DNA of 64,000 bases from Komagataeibacter sp. FXV3 (lineage in GTDB: Bacteria; Pseudomonadota; Alphaproteobacteria; Acetobacterales; Acetobacteraceae). A model generated the notes under the pieces. The model was not told the origin of the DNA and searched no databases. It saw only the letters and a list, made by a program, of their open reading frames with translations. The position numbers and the translations under genes were made by a program. Shown here piece by piece: positions 36,788 to 45,833 of this stretch. Numbering within the stretch: the first letter of the stretch is position 1; the number at the start of each line of letters is the position of its first letter. Where the stretch lies: contig NZ_VWPI01000018.1 of NCBI RefSeq assembly GCF_015155755.1, positions 16,094 through 80,093 of the forward strand. Direction: 5' to 3'.

Positions 36788-37187
36788 ATCTGAACATGGC
36801 AGCCTGCCTTCATCCCTCAAGCCACAGGAGGCTGTTTGAAAAGTCAGATCTGGCAACATCCTGAAATCAGAAGAAAGTTTTTGGTGAAGCTTTTTTCAAA
36901 AAGCTTCAAAGAAATCTGCCTTTTTGGAAAAGGCAGTACCCAAAAGCTTTTATTTTTTTATCAATGAGTTGTTTTGAACATATTCTAAAGGCAGGATATA
37001 ATAACAAAAAACTATTATTATATTTTCAATATAAAAATATAAACAAATGATTATCTATTATAGTTTTATTTTTGTTTTCATTCATGTAGCATGCAATTTC
37101 ACCAAATATTCATATTATATGTCGCGTGCTGCCCTATACCTTTCCATGCCTATGATCTGAATAGGCGTCTGGACAGGAATGGACATC
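36788..37187. other. Region with repeat copy 7, no gene
   Basis: 400 bp between the small hypothetical gene and the small ORF before ppk2. The first 200 bp are the repeat element. From 36990 to 37130 the DNA is very AT-rich (long A/T runs) and probably holds the promoter for the ppk2 transcript. Confidence 0.5.
36828..36985. repeat. Palindromic intergenic repeat, copy 7 (near full length)
   Basis: Left end GAGGCTGTTTGAAAAGTC, then AAAGTTTTTGGTGAAGCTT, the GAAGCTTTTTTC / AAAAAGCTTC hairpin, a CTGCCTTTTTGG / AAAAGGCAG hairpin with a compensated change (GCC to TGC paired with GCA), CCCAAAAGCTTTT, and a right end TTTTGAACATATTC. About 158 bp. Confidence 0.7.
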
Positions 37188-37352
37188 ATGAAACAGGATT
37201 CCGAACCGAAATCGCCGCATATCCATGAAGAATGGCAGCCTGCGCTTGTCCTGGTGTGGAAAGACACAAGGGGACAGGCAAAGCGGGCGTTACCGTCCAC
37301 TCCACCTGAAATGATGGAAGAAGACGAAGAGTATATTCATGACGAATTCTGA
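37188..37352 (+). CDS. Small acidic hypothetical protein upstream of ppk2
   Basis: 54 residues (MKQDSEPKSPHIHEEWQPAL at the start, EMMEEDEEYIHDEF at the end). AGGA lies 9 bp before the ATG at 37188, and an in-frame ATG at 37179 is too close to that site. The C-terminal third is strongly acidic, the middle is VLVWKDTRGQAKRALP. No membrane segment or signal peptide. It ends 39 bp before ppk2 on the same strand, so the two are probably co-transcribed. Family not recognised; it could be a small partner or regulator of the kinase. It could also be a chance frame, though the Shine-Dalgarno and codon use argue otherwise. Confidence 0.5.
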   Translation: MKQDSEPKSPHIHEEWQPALVLVWKDTRGQAKRALPSTPPEMMEEDEEYIHDEF

Positions 37353-37391
37353 TGTTCTTCCTTCCATTCATGATAAGGAAACCAGACGGAG

Positions 37392-38315
37392 ATGACCCCC
37401 GACATGACCGAATTGCCCGGCAGTGACAAGGCATCATGGGAACGCAACCGCCTGCGCGCGGAAGTTCTGGACGATATTGATGAAGAAATAGAACTTGAAC
37501 TGGATGATGCGCGTCTGGGTTCGGACAAAGACAATGGCACGCCTGATTTCAGACGGGCCTATTTCCGTGAACTGCTGTCCCTGCAGGGCGAACTGGTCAA
37601 ATTGCAGGACTGGGTCAAGGAAACCGGGCACAGGCTGGTGGTGATCTGTGAAGGACGGGACGCGGCAGGCAAGGGGGGCGTGATCAAGCGTATTACCCAG
37701 CGGCTGAACCCGCGCATATGTCGTGTCGCGGCATTGCCCGCCCCCAATGACCGGGAGCGCACGCAATGGTATTTCCAGCGTTACGTCAGTCATCTGCCGG
37801 CGGCAGGGGAAATCGTGCTGTTTGACCGTAGCTGGTATAACCGCGCGGGCGTTGAACGGGTCATGAATTTCTGCACTGATGATGAATACGAGGAATTCTT
37901 CCGCTCGGTTCCCGAATTTGAACGCATGCTGGTGCGTAGCGGCATACAGATCGTCAAATACTGGTTTTCCATTTCCGATGATGAACAGGAACTGCGCTTT
38001 CGTGCCCGTATGGAAGATCCACTGAAGCAGTGGAAACTCAGCCCCATGGACCTGGAAAGCAGGCGGCGGTGGGAATCCTATACGCTGGCCAAGGAAATCA
38101 TGCTGGAACGTTCAAATATTGATGAAGCGCCATGGTGGATTGTTCCGGCTGATGACAAGAAGAAGGCCCGGCTTAATTGCATAAGCCATCTTCTGTCGCA
38201 GGTACCCTATCATGATGTTAGCAAGCCCGAAGTGCGGCTGCCCGAGCGTGTCTACAGCCCTGATTATATCCGCCAGCCCGTGCCCGATACCATGATCGTG
38301 CCGCAGAAATACTGA
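37392..38315 (+). CDS. ppk2: Polyphosphate kinase 2 (PPK2 family)
   Basis: 307 residues, the single-domain class I PPK2 size. Walker A is VICEGRDAAGKGGVIKRI, and the lid/Walker B region is VLFDRSWYNRAGVERVMNF, both family hallmarks. The EDPLKQWKLSPMDLESRRRW segment is conserved in PPK2 of GDP/ADP type. The enzyme transfers phosphate between polyphosphate and nucleoside diphosphates. An acidic N-terminal extension (EVLDDIDEEIELELDD) precedes the domain. A possible start 12 bp later exists. It sits beside a PiT transporter and the pst operon, so the region is devoted to phosphate handling. Confidence 0.93.
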   Translation: MTPDMTELPGSDKASWERNRLRAEVLDDIDEEIELELDDARLGSDKDNGTPDFRRAYFRELLSLQGELVKLQDWVKETGHRLVVICEGRDAAGKGGVIKRITQRLNPRICRVAALPAPNDRERTQWYFQRYVSHLPAAGEIVLFDRSWYNRAGVERVMNFCTDDEYEEFFRSVPEFERMLVRSGIQIVKYWFSISDDEQELRFRARMEDPLKQWKLSPMDLESRRRWESYTLAKEIMLERSNIDEAPWWIVPADDKKKARLNCISHLLSQVPYHDVSKPEVRLPERVYSPDYIRQPVPDTMIVPQKY

Positions 38316-38327
38316 ATGTGGAAATAA

Positions 38328-38411
38328 ATAATAAAAGTTTTTGGGCGCCGCCTTTATTTAAGGCGGCGTTTTTTTTAGATTTCTGAAAAACAGTTCCACC
38401 AAAATTTTTAT
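38328..38411. repeat. Palindromic intergenic repeat, copy 8
   Basis: AATAATAAAAGTTTTTGGGC, a CGCCGCCTT / AAGGCGGCG hairpin, a decayed second arm (TTTCTGAAAAACAG), CCACCAAAATTTTT. It lies just after the ppk2 stop. Confidence 0.65.
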
Positions 38412-38479
38412 GATTCACATGATTTTTTGCAGGTATTTTTATGAAACTGTCTGCAATATCATACCATTATTTATATAAA

Positions 38480-38518
38480 AACCGGGACCACATACCATGT
38501 GGTCCCGGTTCTTTTTTT
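38480..38518. terminator. Rho-independent terminator between ppk2 and the PiT gene
   Basis: Perfect 14-bp stem AACCGGGACCACAT / ATGTGGTCCCGGTT with a 3-nt loop, followed on the plus strand by CTTTTTTT. On the minus strand the stem is followed by TTTTATATAA. It therefore serves both the rightward ppk2 transcript and the leftward PiT transcript. Confidence 0.9.
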
Positions 38519-38536
38519 GCGGAATATCAGACAGGA

Positions 38537-39892
38537 TCAGGCATTGAGGATATAGAACAGTCCGGCCGCGATCGTGATGGTGACCGGCAGGGTGCAGACC
38601 CACGCCAAGGCAATCTTGACCAGCATGCCACGGTTGATGCCCGAACCGGACCCCAGCATGGTGCCGGCAATACCGGCGGTGATGATATGTGTCGTGCTGA
38701 CCGGCAGGCCGGTATAGCCCGCGGTGGCGATCAGGCCCGCGCCCACCAGTTCGGCCGATGCACCCTGCGCTGGCGTCAGGTGCGTATTGCCGATCTTTTC
38801 GCCCAGCGTATGCACGATCCGCTTGTAACCGATCATGGTGCCGATTCCCAGGCACAGTGCGCTGAGCAGGCGCACCCACCACGGCGCGTATTCCACCACC
38901 GGGCGCATCTCGTTACCCAGCACCTTGGCCTGTGCGCGTTCGTGGGTCGAGGCGGCAGGATTGGCTGAAACCGCCTTCAGCCCCGCGACAACTTCATACA
39001 TGTCCGCACGCAGGACAGAGGGGACAATATGCTCCGCATCGGTCTGGGACAGGCGGCTTACCGCGGCAATCGCCTCGTCACGCAGGCCATCATGGTCGTA
39101 CTGATCGATCAGGGGGGCTGCACTGGTGGCGTATTCCGCAATATGGGGAATGCGCGGCGTGCTGTCGGGGGCCAGGGCAAAGGTGGCGGGCAGGATGCCG
39201 ATGATGGTCAGCATGATCAGGCCGATGCTTTTCTGTCCGTCATTGCTGCCATGGGAAAAGCTGACGCCGGTGCAGGTCAGGATCAGCAGTCCCCGGACCC
39301 AGCCGCGTGTCGGCCTGTCACCCTGCGGCGGCTGGTACAGTTCGGGATCATGGACAAGGTGCTTGATAATGAAATACAGCCCACCCGCGCCAACCAGACC
39401 CAGCAGGGGCGAGATGGCCAGGGCGCGCAGGATTTTCCAGATCTGTGACCAGTCAACGCTGTTGCCCAGGTCACGCGTATGCAGCAGCGCATCGCCAATG
39501 GCGATTCCGATCAGCGCGCCGATGACGCAATGGGAACTGGAGTTCGGTATGCCAAACCACCACGTAAACAGGTTCCATGCCAGCGCCGTGCCAAACAGCG
39601 AAATCAGCATCGGCACGGCGGGGTCGCCATTGGGGGGTGACAGGACATCCGCCGGCAGTAGCTCAACCAGCCCGTAGGCCACGCTGATGCCGCCCAGCAG
39701 CACACCGACAAAATTCATGCACCCCGACCAGATGACGGCGGTGCGGGGTTTGAGTGACCTGGTATAAATGACGGTCGCAACGGCATTGGCCGTATCATGG
39801 AAACCGTTTACGAATTCAAAGACGCAGACAAGCGCAAAGCATATGACCAGTGCGATGATGGAAAAAGCCGAATATGGCGCGAAGTGGAGCAT
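38537..39892 (-). CDS. pitA: Low-affinity inorganic phosphate transporter, PiT family
   Basis: 451 residues from the ATG at 39892 (a GTG four codons upstream is also open). The two inverted PD001131-type PiT signatures are present: FEFVNGFHDTANAVATVIYT near the N-terminus and GNDGQK-like SFSHGSNDGQKSIGLIMLT mid-protein. About ten membrane helices are visible, with a hydrophilic loop at about 255-345. It imports metal-phosphate with protons. It is divergent in function from, and physically next to, the high-affinity pst genes, separated by one small gene. Confidence 0.92.
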   Translation of the reverse strand: MLHFAPYSAFSIIALVICFALVCVFEFVNGFHDTANAVATVIYTRSLKPRTAVIWSGCMNFVGVLLGGISVAYGLVELLPADVLSPPNGDPAVPMLISLFGTALAWNLFTWWFGIPNSSSHCVIGALIGIAIGDALLHTRDLGNSVDWSQIWKILRALAISPLLGLVGAGGLYFIIKHLVHDPELYQPPQGDRPTRGWVRGLLILTCTGVSFSHGSNDGQKSIGLIMLTIIGILPATFALAPDSTPRIPHIAEYATSAAPLIDQYDHDGLRDEAIAAVSRLSQTDAEHIVPSVLRADMYEVVAGLKAVSANPAASTHERAQAKVLGNEMRPVVEYAPWWVRLLSALCLGIGTMIGYKRIVHTLGEKIGNTHLTPAQGASAELVGAGLIATAGYTGLPVSTTHIITAGIAGTMLGSGSGINRGMLVKIALAWVCTLPVTITIAAGLFYILNA

Positions 39893-40037
39893 GAAACAAT
39901 ACACCAGTAAGTTATTGTTATGCGCACCATAAATAAGAATAAATTAAAATATAAGATGAACTTTATTTGTTTAATATAATATTCATATTTGCAATGGAAC
40001 GCGAAAATATCGCCTGCGATCCGCGCGGGGCGGGGTT

Positions 40038-40265
40038 TCAGGCCCGCAGGCGTGTGGTTTCCATTGTGCGCGGGGCCTTGGTGCGACCAAGCCGGAAGCG
40101 GCTGCGGGCCTGTGCCACGGCGGCTTCGAACGTGGGCAGGATGTCCCCGTCCATCTGCGTTACGCGTTCATGCATGGCGCGGAATTCATACGGCTCATCG
40201 GGACCGTTGTGGAAGACGATACCAACAAAGATCCCATCGATTTCGATAACGCTGGATTCAAACAT
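40038..40265 (-). CDS. Small hypothetical protein
   Basis: 75 residues from the ATG at 40265, with a good AGGAAA 8 bp upstream. Begins MFESSVIEIDGIFVGIVFHN and ends with a basic tail (RSRFRLGRTKAPRTMETTRL). No signal peptide or membrane helix. The family is not recognised. It lies upstream of the PiT gene on the same strand and opposite to pstC. It may be regulated with the phosphate genes, but nothing in the sequence proves this. Confidence 0.6.
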   Translation of the reverse strand: MFESSVIEIDGIFVGIVFHNGPDEPYEFRAMHERVTQMDGDILPTFEAAVAQARSRFRLGRTKAPRTMETTRLRA

Positions 40266-40421
40266 AAGGCTGTTTCCTGCCTGTTTTTCCGTAAGGGATG
40301 ATATATGCAACACCGTCCCGATGCGGGTGCTATGCAGTAGTTCGCATGCGCGGGCAACCGGAAATAGATGAACTTTCTATGACAGGCGCAAATATACACG
40401 CGTATGTGCATGTAATGGCTG

Positions 40422-40439
40422 GTGTCATAAAAACTTCAT
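40422..40439 (+). promoter_or_regulatory. Possible Pho box upstream of pstC
   Basis: GTGTCAT, AAAA, ACTTCAT. Two 7-bp direct repeats spaced by 4 A residues, matching CTGTCAT at 6/7 and 4/7 positions. It is 81 bp upstream of pstC, a normal distance for PhoB activation. The second half-site is weak. Confidence 0.45.
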
Positions 40440-40520
40440 ACAAAACAGATCAGGTTATTATTGCCATTGCTCACCATGGCGGCCTAGTTCTGCTGTTGTG
40501 ACATATACATCAGGAATTAG

Positions 40521-41498
40521 ATGATGGAACTTCCATCCACCATTACGGCCGGCGATGGCGCCGCAATGGACAAGAATACGCGCGGGCGGTTTGGCGATCT
40601 GGTTTTTGGCATGATCGCCCGCCTGGCGGGATGGTTCATCCTGCTGGTCATGGCGGGTATTGTCATTGTGCTGGCCAGCGGGGGATGGCGGGCATTTTCC
40701 ACCTTTGGTCCCGGTTTTTTCACCAGTACGGCATGGAACCCGATTTCAGATCATTTTGGTGCCGCGACCTCCATTTTCGGTACCCTGGTCACCACCCTGA
40801 TCGCCCTTGTCTTTGCCGTGCCGTTTGCATTTGGCGTGGCGTTCTGGCTGGTGGAAATGGCGCCACCGGCACTGGCGCGGTTTATTGAAACCGCCGTGCA
40901 GCTTCTGGCGGCCGTGCCCTCCATCATATTTGGCATGTGGGGTTTTTTCATCGTGGTGCCGTTCATGGCCCATTACATTGAACCCATGGTGACGCATTAC
41001 CTGGGCCACGTGCCCGCAATCGGCCTGCTGTTCCGTGGCGCGCCCTATGGCACCGGGTTACTGACTGGCGGGCTGATCCTGGCCATCATGATTACGCCAT
41101 TCATCTGTTCGGTCATGACGGATGTATTTGTCTCCATCCCCGCCGTGCTGAAGGAAAGCGCCTTCGGCCTTGGCGCCACGCGGTGGGAGGTGATGCGTCA
41201 GGTGGTCCTGCCGTGGTCGCGGCAGGCGGTCATGGGCGGCATCATGCTGGGGACGGGGCGTGCATTGGGTGAGACGATGGCCGTGACCTTCGTCATTGGC
41301 AACAGCAACCGCATGGGCTGGTCGCTGTTCGCGCCGGGCAACACCATTGCATCACTGATTGCGCTGGAATTTCCCGAAAGTTCGGCAGGCAGCCTGAAAC
41401 TGTCGGCCCTGCTGGCCCTTGGGGCGATCCTTATGATCATTTCGTTCATTACCCTGGCCTGCTCGCGCATTTTCCTGCAGCGCGGCACGTCAAGTTGA
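40521..41498 (+). CDS. pstC: Phosphate ABC transporter permease PstC
   Basis: 325 residues. An AGGA Shine-Dalgarno lies 6 bp before ATGATG. Six helices are visible, with the PstC-typical loops GPGFFTSTAWNPISDHFGAA and PSIIFGMWGFFIVVP, and the EAA motif KESAFGLGATRWEVMRQVVLP near residue 215. It forms one half of the inner-membrane channel of the high-affinity phosphate importer. No pstS precedes it, which is unusual; the binding protein must be encoded elsewhere. Confidence 0.94.
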   Translation: MMELPSTITAGDGAAMDKNTRGRFGDLVFGMIARLAGWFILLVMAGIVIVLASGGWRAFSTFGPGFFTSTAWNPISDHFGAATSIFGTLVTTLIALVFAVPFAFGVAFWLVEMAPPALARFIETAVQLLAAVPSIIFGMWGFFIVVPFMAHYIEPMVTHYLGHVPAIGLLFRGAPYGTGLLTGGLILAIMITPFICSVMTDVFVSIPAVLKESAFGLGATRWEVMRQVVLPWSRQAVMGGIMLGTGRALGETMAVTFVIGNSNRMGWSLFAPGNTIASLIALEFPESSAGSLKLSALLALGAILMIISFITLACSRIFLQRGTSS

Positions 41499-41506
41499 GG
41501 AAGTCC

Positions 41507-42406
41507 ATGATGTCGGCTCCCCAATCACAATCCACTGATGCCGGTGGATGGCAGCGTGGCGGCGCGCAGGCCGTGCGGCGCAGGCTGGTTGAACGGTTTG
41601 TCAGCCTTTTGTGCAACATGGCGACGGTTGTCGTGCTGTTCGTGCTGTTTTCAATTTTATGGACACTGATCACACGTGGGGCAGGGGGGCTGTCGCTGCC
41701 GACCTTCCTGCACAGCACGGCGGCGCCCGGCAGCGGTGGCGGTCTGGCGAACGCCATTATCGGCAGTTGCGAACAGACCGGCCTAGCCGCCCTGATCGGC
41801 ACGCCGATCGGCATGATGGCGGGGATCTACCTGTCCGAATTTGGTCAGGACGGGCGGATTGTCTCGCTGGTCCGGTTTGTTTCGGACATGCTGCTGTCGG
41901 TGCCGTCCATTCTGGTGGGGCTGTTCATCTACCTGATCATCGTGGAACCGGCGGGGCATTTTTCCGGCATGGCAGGCACGCTGGCGCTGGCGGTGCTGTT
42001 CATCCCCATCGTCGTCCGCACGACGGAAGACATGCTGCGCCTTGTCCCCCGCGCCATGCGCGAAGCGGCCTATGCGCTGGGTGCGCCGGGGTGGCGGGTG
42101 ATCCTGAATGTCTGCCTGCGTTCGGCGCGGGGCGGCATCATGACCGGCATCCTGCTGGCACTGGCGCGGATATCGGGTGAGACGGCGCCTTTGCTTTTTA
42201 CCTCCCTTGGCAACCTGAACTGGTCCACCAACCTCAATGCGCCAATGGCCAGCCTGCCGGTCACGATCTACCAGTACGCCGGTTCGGCCTATGATGACTG
42301 GGTGCAGATGGCATGGACCGGGGCATTGCTGATTACTGTCGCGGTGCTTGCGACAAACATCCTCGCCCGCTGGTGGCTGACGCGTAATGGATCCGCACAA
42401 CAATGA
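41507..42406 (+). CDS. pstA: Phosphate ABC transporter permease PstA
   Basis: 299 residues from the ATG at 41507, with GAGGAA just upstream; the next codon is also ATG. It contains [20 protein letters not shown] and [13 protein letters not shown], typical PstA stretches, and the EAA loop [21 protein letters not shown]. The start lies 8 bp past the pstC stop and the end overlaps pstB by 4 bp. It is the second channel subunit. Confidence 0.94.
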   Translation: MMSAPQSQSTDAGGWQRGGAQAVRRRLVERFVSLLCNMATVVVLFVLFSILWTLITRGAGGLSLPTFLHSTAAPGSGGGLANAIIGSCEQTGLAALIGTPIGMMAGIYLSEFGQDGRIVSLVRFVSDMLLSVPSILVGLFIYLIIVEPAGHFSGMAGTLALAVLFIPIVVRTTEDMLRLVPRAMREAAYALGAPGWRVILNVCLRSARGGIMTGILLALARISGETAPLLFTSLGNLNWSTNLNAPMASLPVTIYQYAGSAYDDWVQMAWTGALLITVAVLATNILARWWLTRNGSAQQ

Positions 42407-43200
42407 ACAAAATCATCATGGATGACACGATTGGCCGCGACACGGTTCTGCCGGCGCTGGCGATACGCAACCTGAATTTCTGGTACGGCAGCAACCATGC
42501 GCTGAAAGACATATCGCTGGATTTCCCGATCCATCAGGTCACGGGCATGATCGGGCCGTCAGGCTGTGGCAAGTCAACGCTGCTGCGTATCCTCAACCGC
42601 ATGTATGACCTTTATCCCGGCCAGCGCGCGACGGGGGAGGTGCTGTTTGATGGACGCAACATCCTGTCCCCCGGTCTGGATGTGAACGTGCTGCGTTCGC
42701 GCATTGGCATGGTGTTCCAGAAACCCACGCCGTTTCCCATGTCCATTTATGACAACATCGCCTTTGGCGTGCGGCTGCATGAACGCCTGTCACGCGCGGA
42801 TATGGACCAGCGTGTGGAAGGTGTGTTGCGGCGCGTGGCGCTGTGGAACGAGGTCAAGGACCGGCTCAATGCTTCCGCCGCTGCCCTGTCGGGCGGGCAG
42901 CAGCAGCGCCTGTGCATTGCCCGCACCATTGCGACCCGACCCGAGGTTATCCTGCTGGATGAACCGACCAGTGCGCTGGATCCGATTTCCACTGCCCGGA
43001 TCGAGGAACTGCTGGATGAACTGAAGCAGGAATTTTCCATCGCCATCGTGACGCACAACCTGCAGCAGGCGGCCCGATGCGCGGACCGTGTCGCGTTTTT
43101 CTACATGGGTGAACTGGTGGAGGTGGATACGGCGGACAAGATGTTCACCGCCCCCCATGCCAAGCGCACCCAGGATTATATTACCGGCCGCTTCGGCTGA
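42403..43200 (+). CDS. pstB: Phosphate ABC transporter ATP-binding protein PstB
   Basis: 265 residues, the normal PstB size. Walker A is GPSGCGKST and the PstB-specific [17 protein letters not shown] follows. The Q-loop sits in [18 protein letters not shown], the signature is [17 protein letters not shown] and Walker B is [16 protein letters not shown]. The ATG overlaps the pstA stop. It powers phosphate import and, with PhoU, takes part in signalling to PhoR. Confidence 0.96.
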   Translation: MNKIIMDDTIGRDTVLPALAIRNLNFWYGSNHALKDISLDFPIHQVTGMIGPSGCGKSTLLRILNRMYDLYPGQRATGEVLFDGRNILSPGLDVNVLRSRIGMVFQKPTPFPMSIYDNIAFGVRLHERLSRADMDQRVEGVLRRVALWNEVKDRLNASAAALSGGQQQRLCIARTIATRPEVILLDEPTSALDPISTARIEELLDELKQEFSIAIVTHNLQQAARCADRVAFFYMGELVEVDTADKMFTAPHAKRTQDYITGRFG

Positions 43201-43217
43201 CAGCGAAAGCAGTAACG

Positions 43218-43913
43218 ATGCCACATGAATCCGTACACACGGTCCAGAGTTATGAACAGGAACTGGAACAGCTCCGTTCGCTGGTAAACAAGATGGGTGG
43301 CCTGGTGGAACGGCAGGTGGCGCAGGCCATTACCGCCGTGGTCGAACATGATGAGGAGGCGGCCCTCGACGCGCCCGAAATGGACCCGCAGGTTGATGAA
43401 CTGGAACGCGAGACCGAGGCGCTGGTCATTCGCCTGCTGGCGCTGCGCGCACCCATGGCGGGCGACCTGCGTGAGGTCGTGGTCGCGCTGAAAATCTCGG
43501 GCGATCTTGAACGCATCGGGGATTGCGCGGCCTCCATCGCACGGCGCGCCATGCGCAACGAACTGCTGTCATGTCCCATTTCGCTGACAGGACTGCACAG
43601 CATGGGGCGTCTTGTGCAGGAAAACCTGCGGTGTACCATTGATGCGATGGACCAGCGCGACCCGGAACTGGCGCGTATTGTCTGGCATTCGGATACGGCG
43701 GTGGATGAACTCTATGTCTCCCTGTTCCGTGAACTGGTGACCTACATGATGGAAGACCCGCGCAATATCGGCCCCTGTGCCCATCTGCTGTTCATTGCCA
43801 AGAACCTTGAACGCATTGGCGACCATGCCACCAATATCTCCGAACGCGTCTATTACGCCGTAACTGGCAACATCCTGCCAATCGTGCGGCCGCGTGGGAA
43901 AACATTCGACTGA
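43218..43913 (+). CDS. phoU: Phosphate signalling protein PhoU
   Basis: 231 residues in two similar three-helix halves. Each half carries the metal-binding pattern of PhoU: ERIGDCAASIARRA near residue 97 and LERIGDHATNISERVYY near residue 200. It lies 17 bp after pstB. PhoU couples PstSCAB activity to the PhoR/PhoB system and limits phosphate uptake. The phoR and phoB genes are not in the window. Confidence 0.95.
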   Translation: MPHESVHTVQSYEQELEQLRSLVNKMGGLVERQVAQAITAVVEHDEEAALDAPEMDPQVDELERETEALVIRLLALRAPMAGDLREVVVALKISGDLERIGDCAASIARRAMRNELLSCPISLTGLHSMGRLVQENLRCTIDAMDQRDPELARIVWHSDTAVDELYVSLFRELVTYMMEDPRNIGPCAHLLFIAKNLERIGDHATNISERVYYAVTGNILPIVRPRGKTFD

Positions 43914-43922
43914 AAACCATCC

Positions 43923-43956
43923 CTGCCGTCGCCCCGCTGCCTGCGGGCGATGGCAG
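43923..43956 (+). terminator. Hairpin after phoU
   Basis: CTGCCGTCGCCC / GGGCGATGGCAG, a 12-bp stem with one G-U type pair and a 10-nt loop, 10 bp after the phoU stop. No U-run. It probably ends the pst transcript. Confidence 0.55.
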
Positions 43957-44208
43957 TATGTATTCAACTATACCGCGTAGGGATCTGACAGGCCGCGTAT
44001 GGATCAATGCCCCATCACGGTCATGCCCGTCGGTGGGCATCGGTTCATGACGGTAATACGGGGTAATGCATTGTGGTGGAGGACAGGGGGGTTTTTCCTG
44101 CCTGTGTCGTGCGGAGCCTGGAACGCGGTCGCACCGGTTGGCATGGTCACGGGGGCATGTGTTATGACAGTGCCATTGTGCTGTTTCCAGACCGGATGAT
44201 TTTCCTGA

Positions 44209-45630
44209 ATGACCGATTGCCCTTCTTCCCCCGCTGACCGTCTTGATGGCGTGCTGGCCACCTTGCGTAAAAATGGCCTGGCGGCGCGTATCAGCACCTC
44301 CCCCTCCGTGCTGGAAGCCCATAGCCATGGGGAGGCCATGGATGCTGCCTGCCTGCCCGCCGCCGTGGTCTTTGCGGAATCGACGGATGATGTCGCAGCC
44401 GTATTGCGGGCCTGCCATGCCCATCGGGTGCCTGTTGTGGCCTTTGGGGCCGGGACATCGGTGGAAGGGCACGTCACCCCGGCGGAACATGGCATAAGCC
44501 TTGACCTGTCGGGCATGACGGACATCGTTGAACTGAACGCCGAGGACCTTGACTGCCGCGTGCAGGCCGGTCTGACCCGTCAGGCCCTGAATGCGCAGAT
44601 CCGCGATACGGGCCTGTTCTTCCCGGTCGATCCGGGTGGGGAGGCCACTCTGGGCGGCATGTGCGCCACCCGTGCATCGGGCACGGCGGCAGTGCGCTAT
44701 GGCACGATGAAGGAAAATGTCCTTGGGCTGACTGTCGTGCTGGCGACGGGGGAAGTGATCCGTACGGGGGGGCGCGTGCGCAAGTCATCCACCGGATATG
44801 ATCTGACATCGCTGTTCATCGGGTCGGAAGGCACGCTGGGTATCGTAACCGAGGTCCAGCTGCGCCTGCACGGGCGGCCCGAAACCATTTCCGCTGCCGT
44901 CTGTCAGTTTGCCAACCTGAATGACGCCGTGCAGACGGCCATTGAAATCATCCAGTGCGGCATTCCCATTAGCCGCGTTGAACTGCTGGATGATGTGCAG
45001 ATGGCTGCATCCATCCGTTATTCCGGCCTGACGGGGTATGAACCGCTGACCACGCTGTTCTTTGAATTCGCGGGCGCGCCGGCGGCGGTGGCCGAACAGG
45101 TGACCCAGACCGAGGCGATCGCCCTGTCCAATAACGGCCTGTCCTTTGCCTGGGCTGACACGGCGGAGGACCGCACACGGCTGTGGAAAGCCCGGCATGA
45201 CGCGTTCTGGGCGGCGAAGGCGATCGAACCGACCGCGCGCGTCATTTCCACCGACTGCATCGTGCCCATTTCCCGTCTGGCGGAACTGATCGCGGGCGTG
45301 CGGGAAGATATTGCCCAATCAGGACTGCGCGTGCCCCTGCTGGGGCATGTGGGGGATGGTAATTTCCATGCCCTGATCATTACCGACCACACGCCCGAGG
45401 GATATGCCCGCGCGCTGGATCTGGACCGCAAGATCGTATTCCGCGCTTTGGCGCTGGGTGGATCGTGCAGCGGGGAACACGGCGTGGGCATGGGCAAGCT
45501 GGAATTTCTGGAAACCGAACATGGTGATGGCACGCTGAGCGTCATGCGCGCGCTGAAGAACACCATGGATCCCCACCATATCCTTAATCCCGGCAAGCTG
45601 CTGCCACCGGGGCGTGTGTATCAGGGGTGA
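44209..45630 (+). CDS. FAD-linked oxidase, D-lactate/glycolate dehydrogenase type (GlcD/DLD family)
   Basis: 473 residues. The FAD_binding_4 (PCMH) domain covers about 30-225, with VVAFGAGTSVEGH, the GGMCATRASGTAAVRYGTM loop and VIRTGGRVRKSSTGYDLTSL. The C-terminal FAD-oxidase domain has the LGHVGDGNFHALIITDH metal/substrate signature and GEHGVGMGKLEF. There is no Fe-S domain and no signal peptide, so it is a cytoplasmic or peripheral enzyme like yeast DLD or human LDHD. The likely substrate is D-lactate or another D-2-hydroxy acid; electrons probably go to quinone or a cytochrome. It is a single gene, with no GlcE/GlcF partners here. Confidence 0.87.
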   Translation: MTDCPSSPADRLDGVLATLRKNGLAARISTSPSVLEAHSHGEAMDAACLPAAVVFAESTDDVAAVLRACHAHRVPVVAFGAGTSVEGHVTPAEHGISLDLSGMTDIVELNAEDLDCRVQAGLTRQALNAQIRDTGLFFPVDPGGEATLGGMCATRASGTAAVRYGTMKENVLGLTVVLATGEVIRTGGRVRKSSTGYDLTSLFIGSEGTLGIVTEVQLRLHGRPETISAAVCQFANLNDAVQTAIEIIQCGIPISRVELLDDVQMAASIRYSGLTGYEPLTTLFFEFAGAPAAVAEQVTQTEAIALSNNGLSFAWADTAEDRTRLWKARHDAFWAAKAIEPTARVISTDCIVPISRLAELIAGVREDIAQSGLRVPLLGHVGDGNFHALIITDHTPEGYARALDLDRKIVFRALALGGSCSGEHGVGMGKLEFLETEHGDGTLSVMRALKNTMDPHHILNPGKLLPPGRVYQG

Positions 45631-45833
45631 TGCAGGCTGCCGCCCTTTCCCTGTTCCCGGAGAAGGGTGGTGAAGGTCATATTTAACGATATTTTTTGTG
45701 AAATTAAAAAGCACGACACAATCATATAATTTCATATAACTACAAAAATAGTTGTATTAATTTTATTTTCCTTCATGATGCAGGGATTGGGTGAGGCCGT
45801 TTCGCCCGCCCATTGCATGAAGGATCGGCGCGT

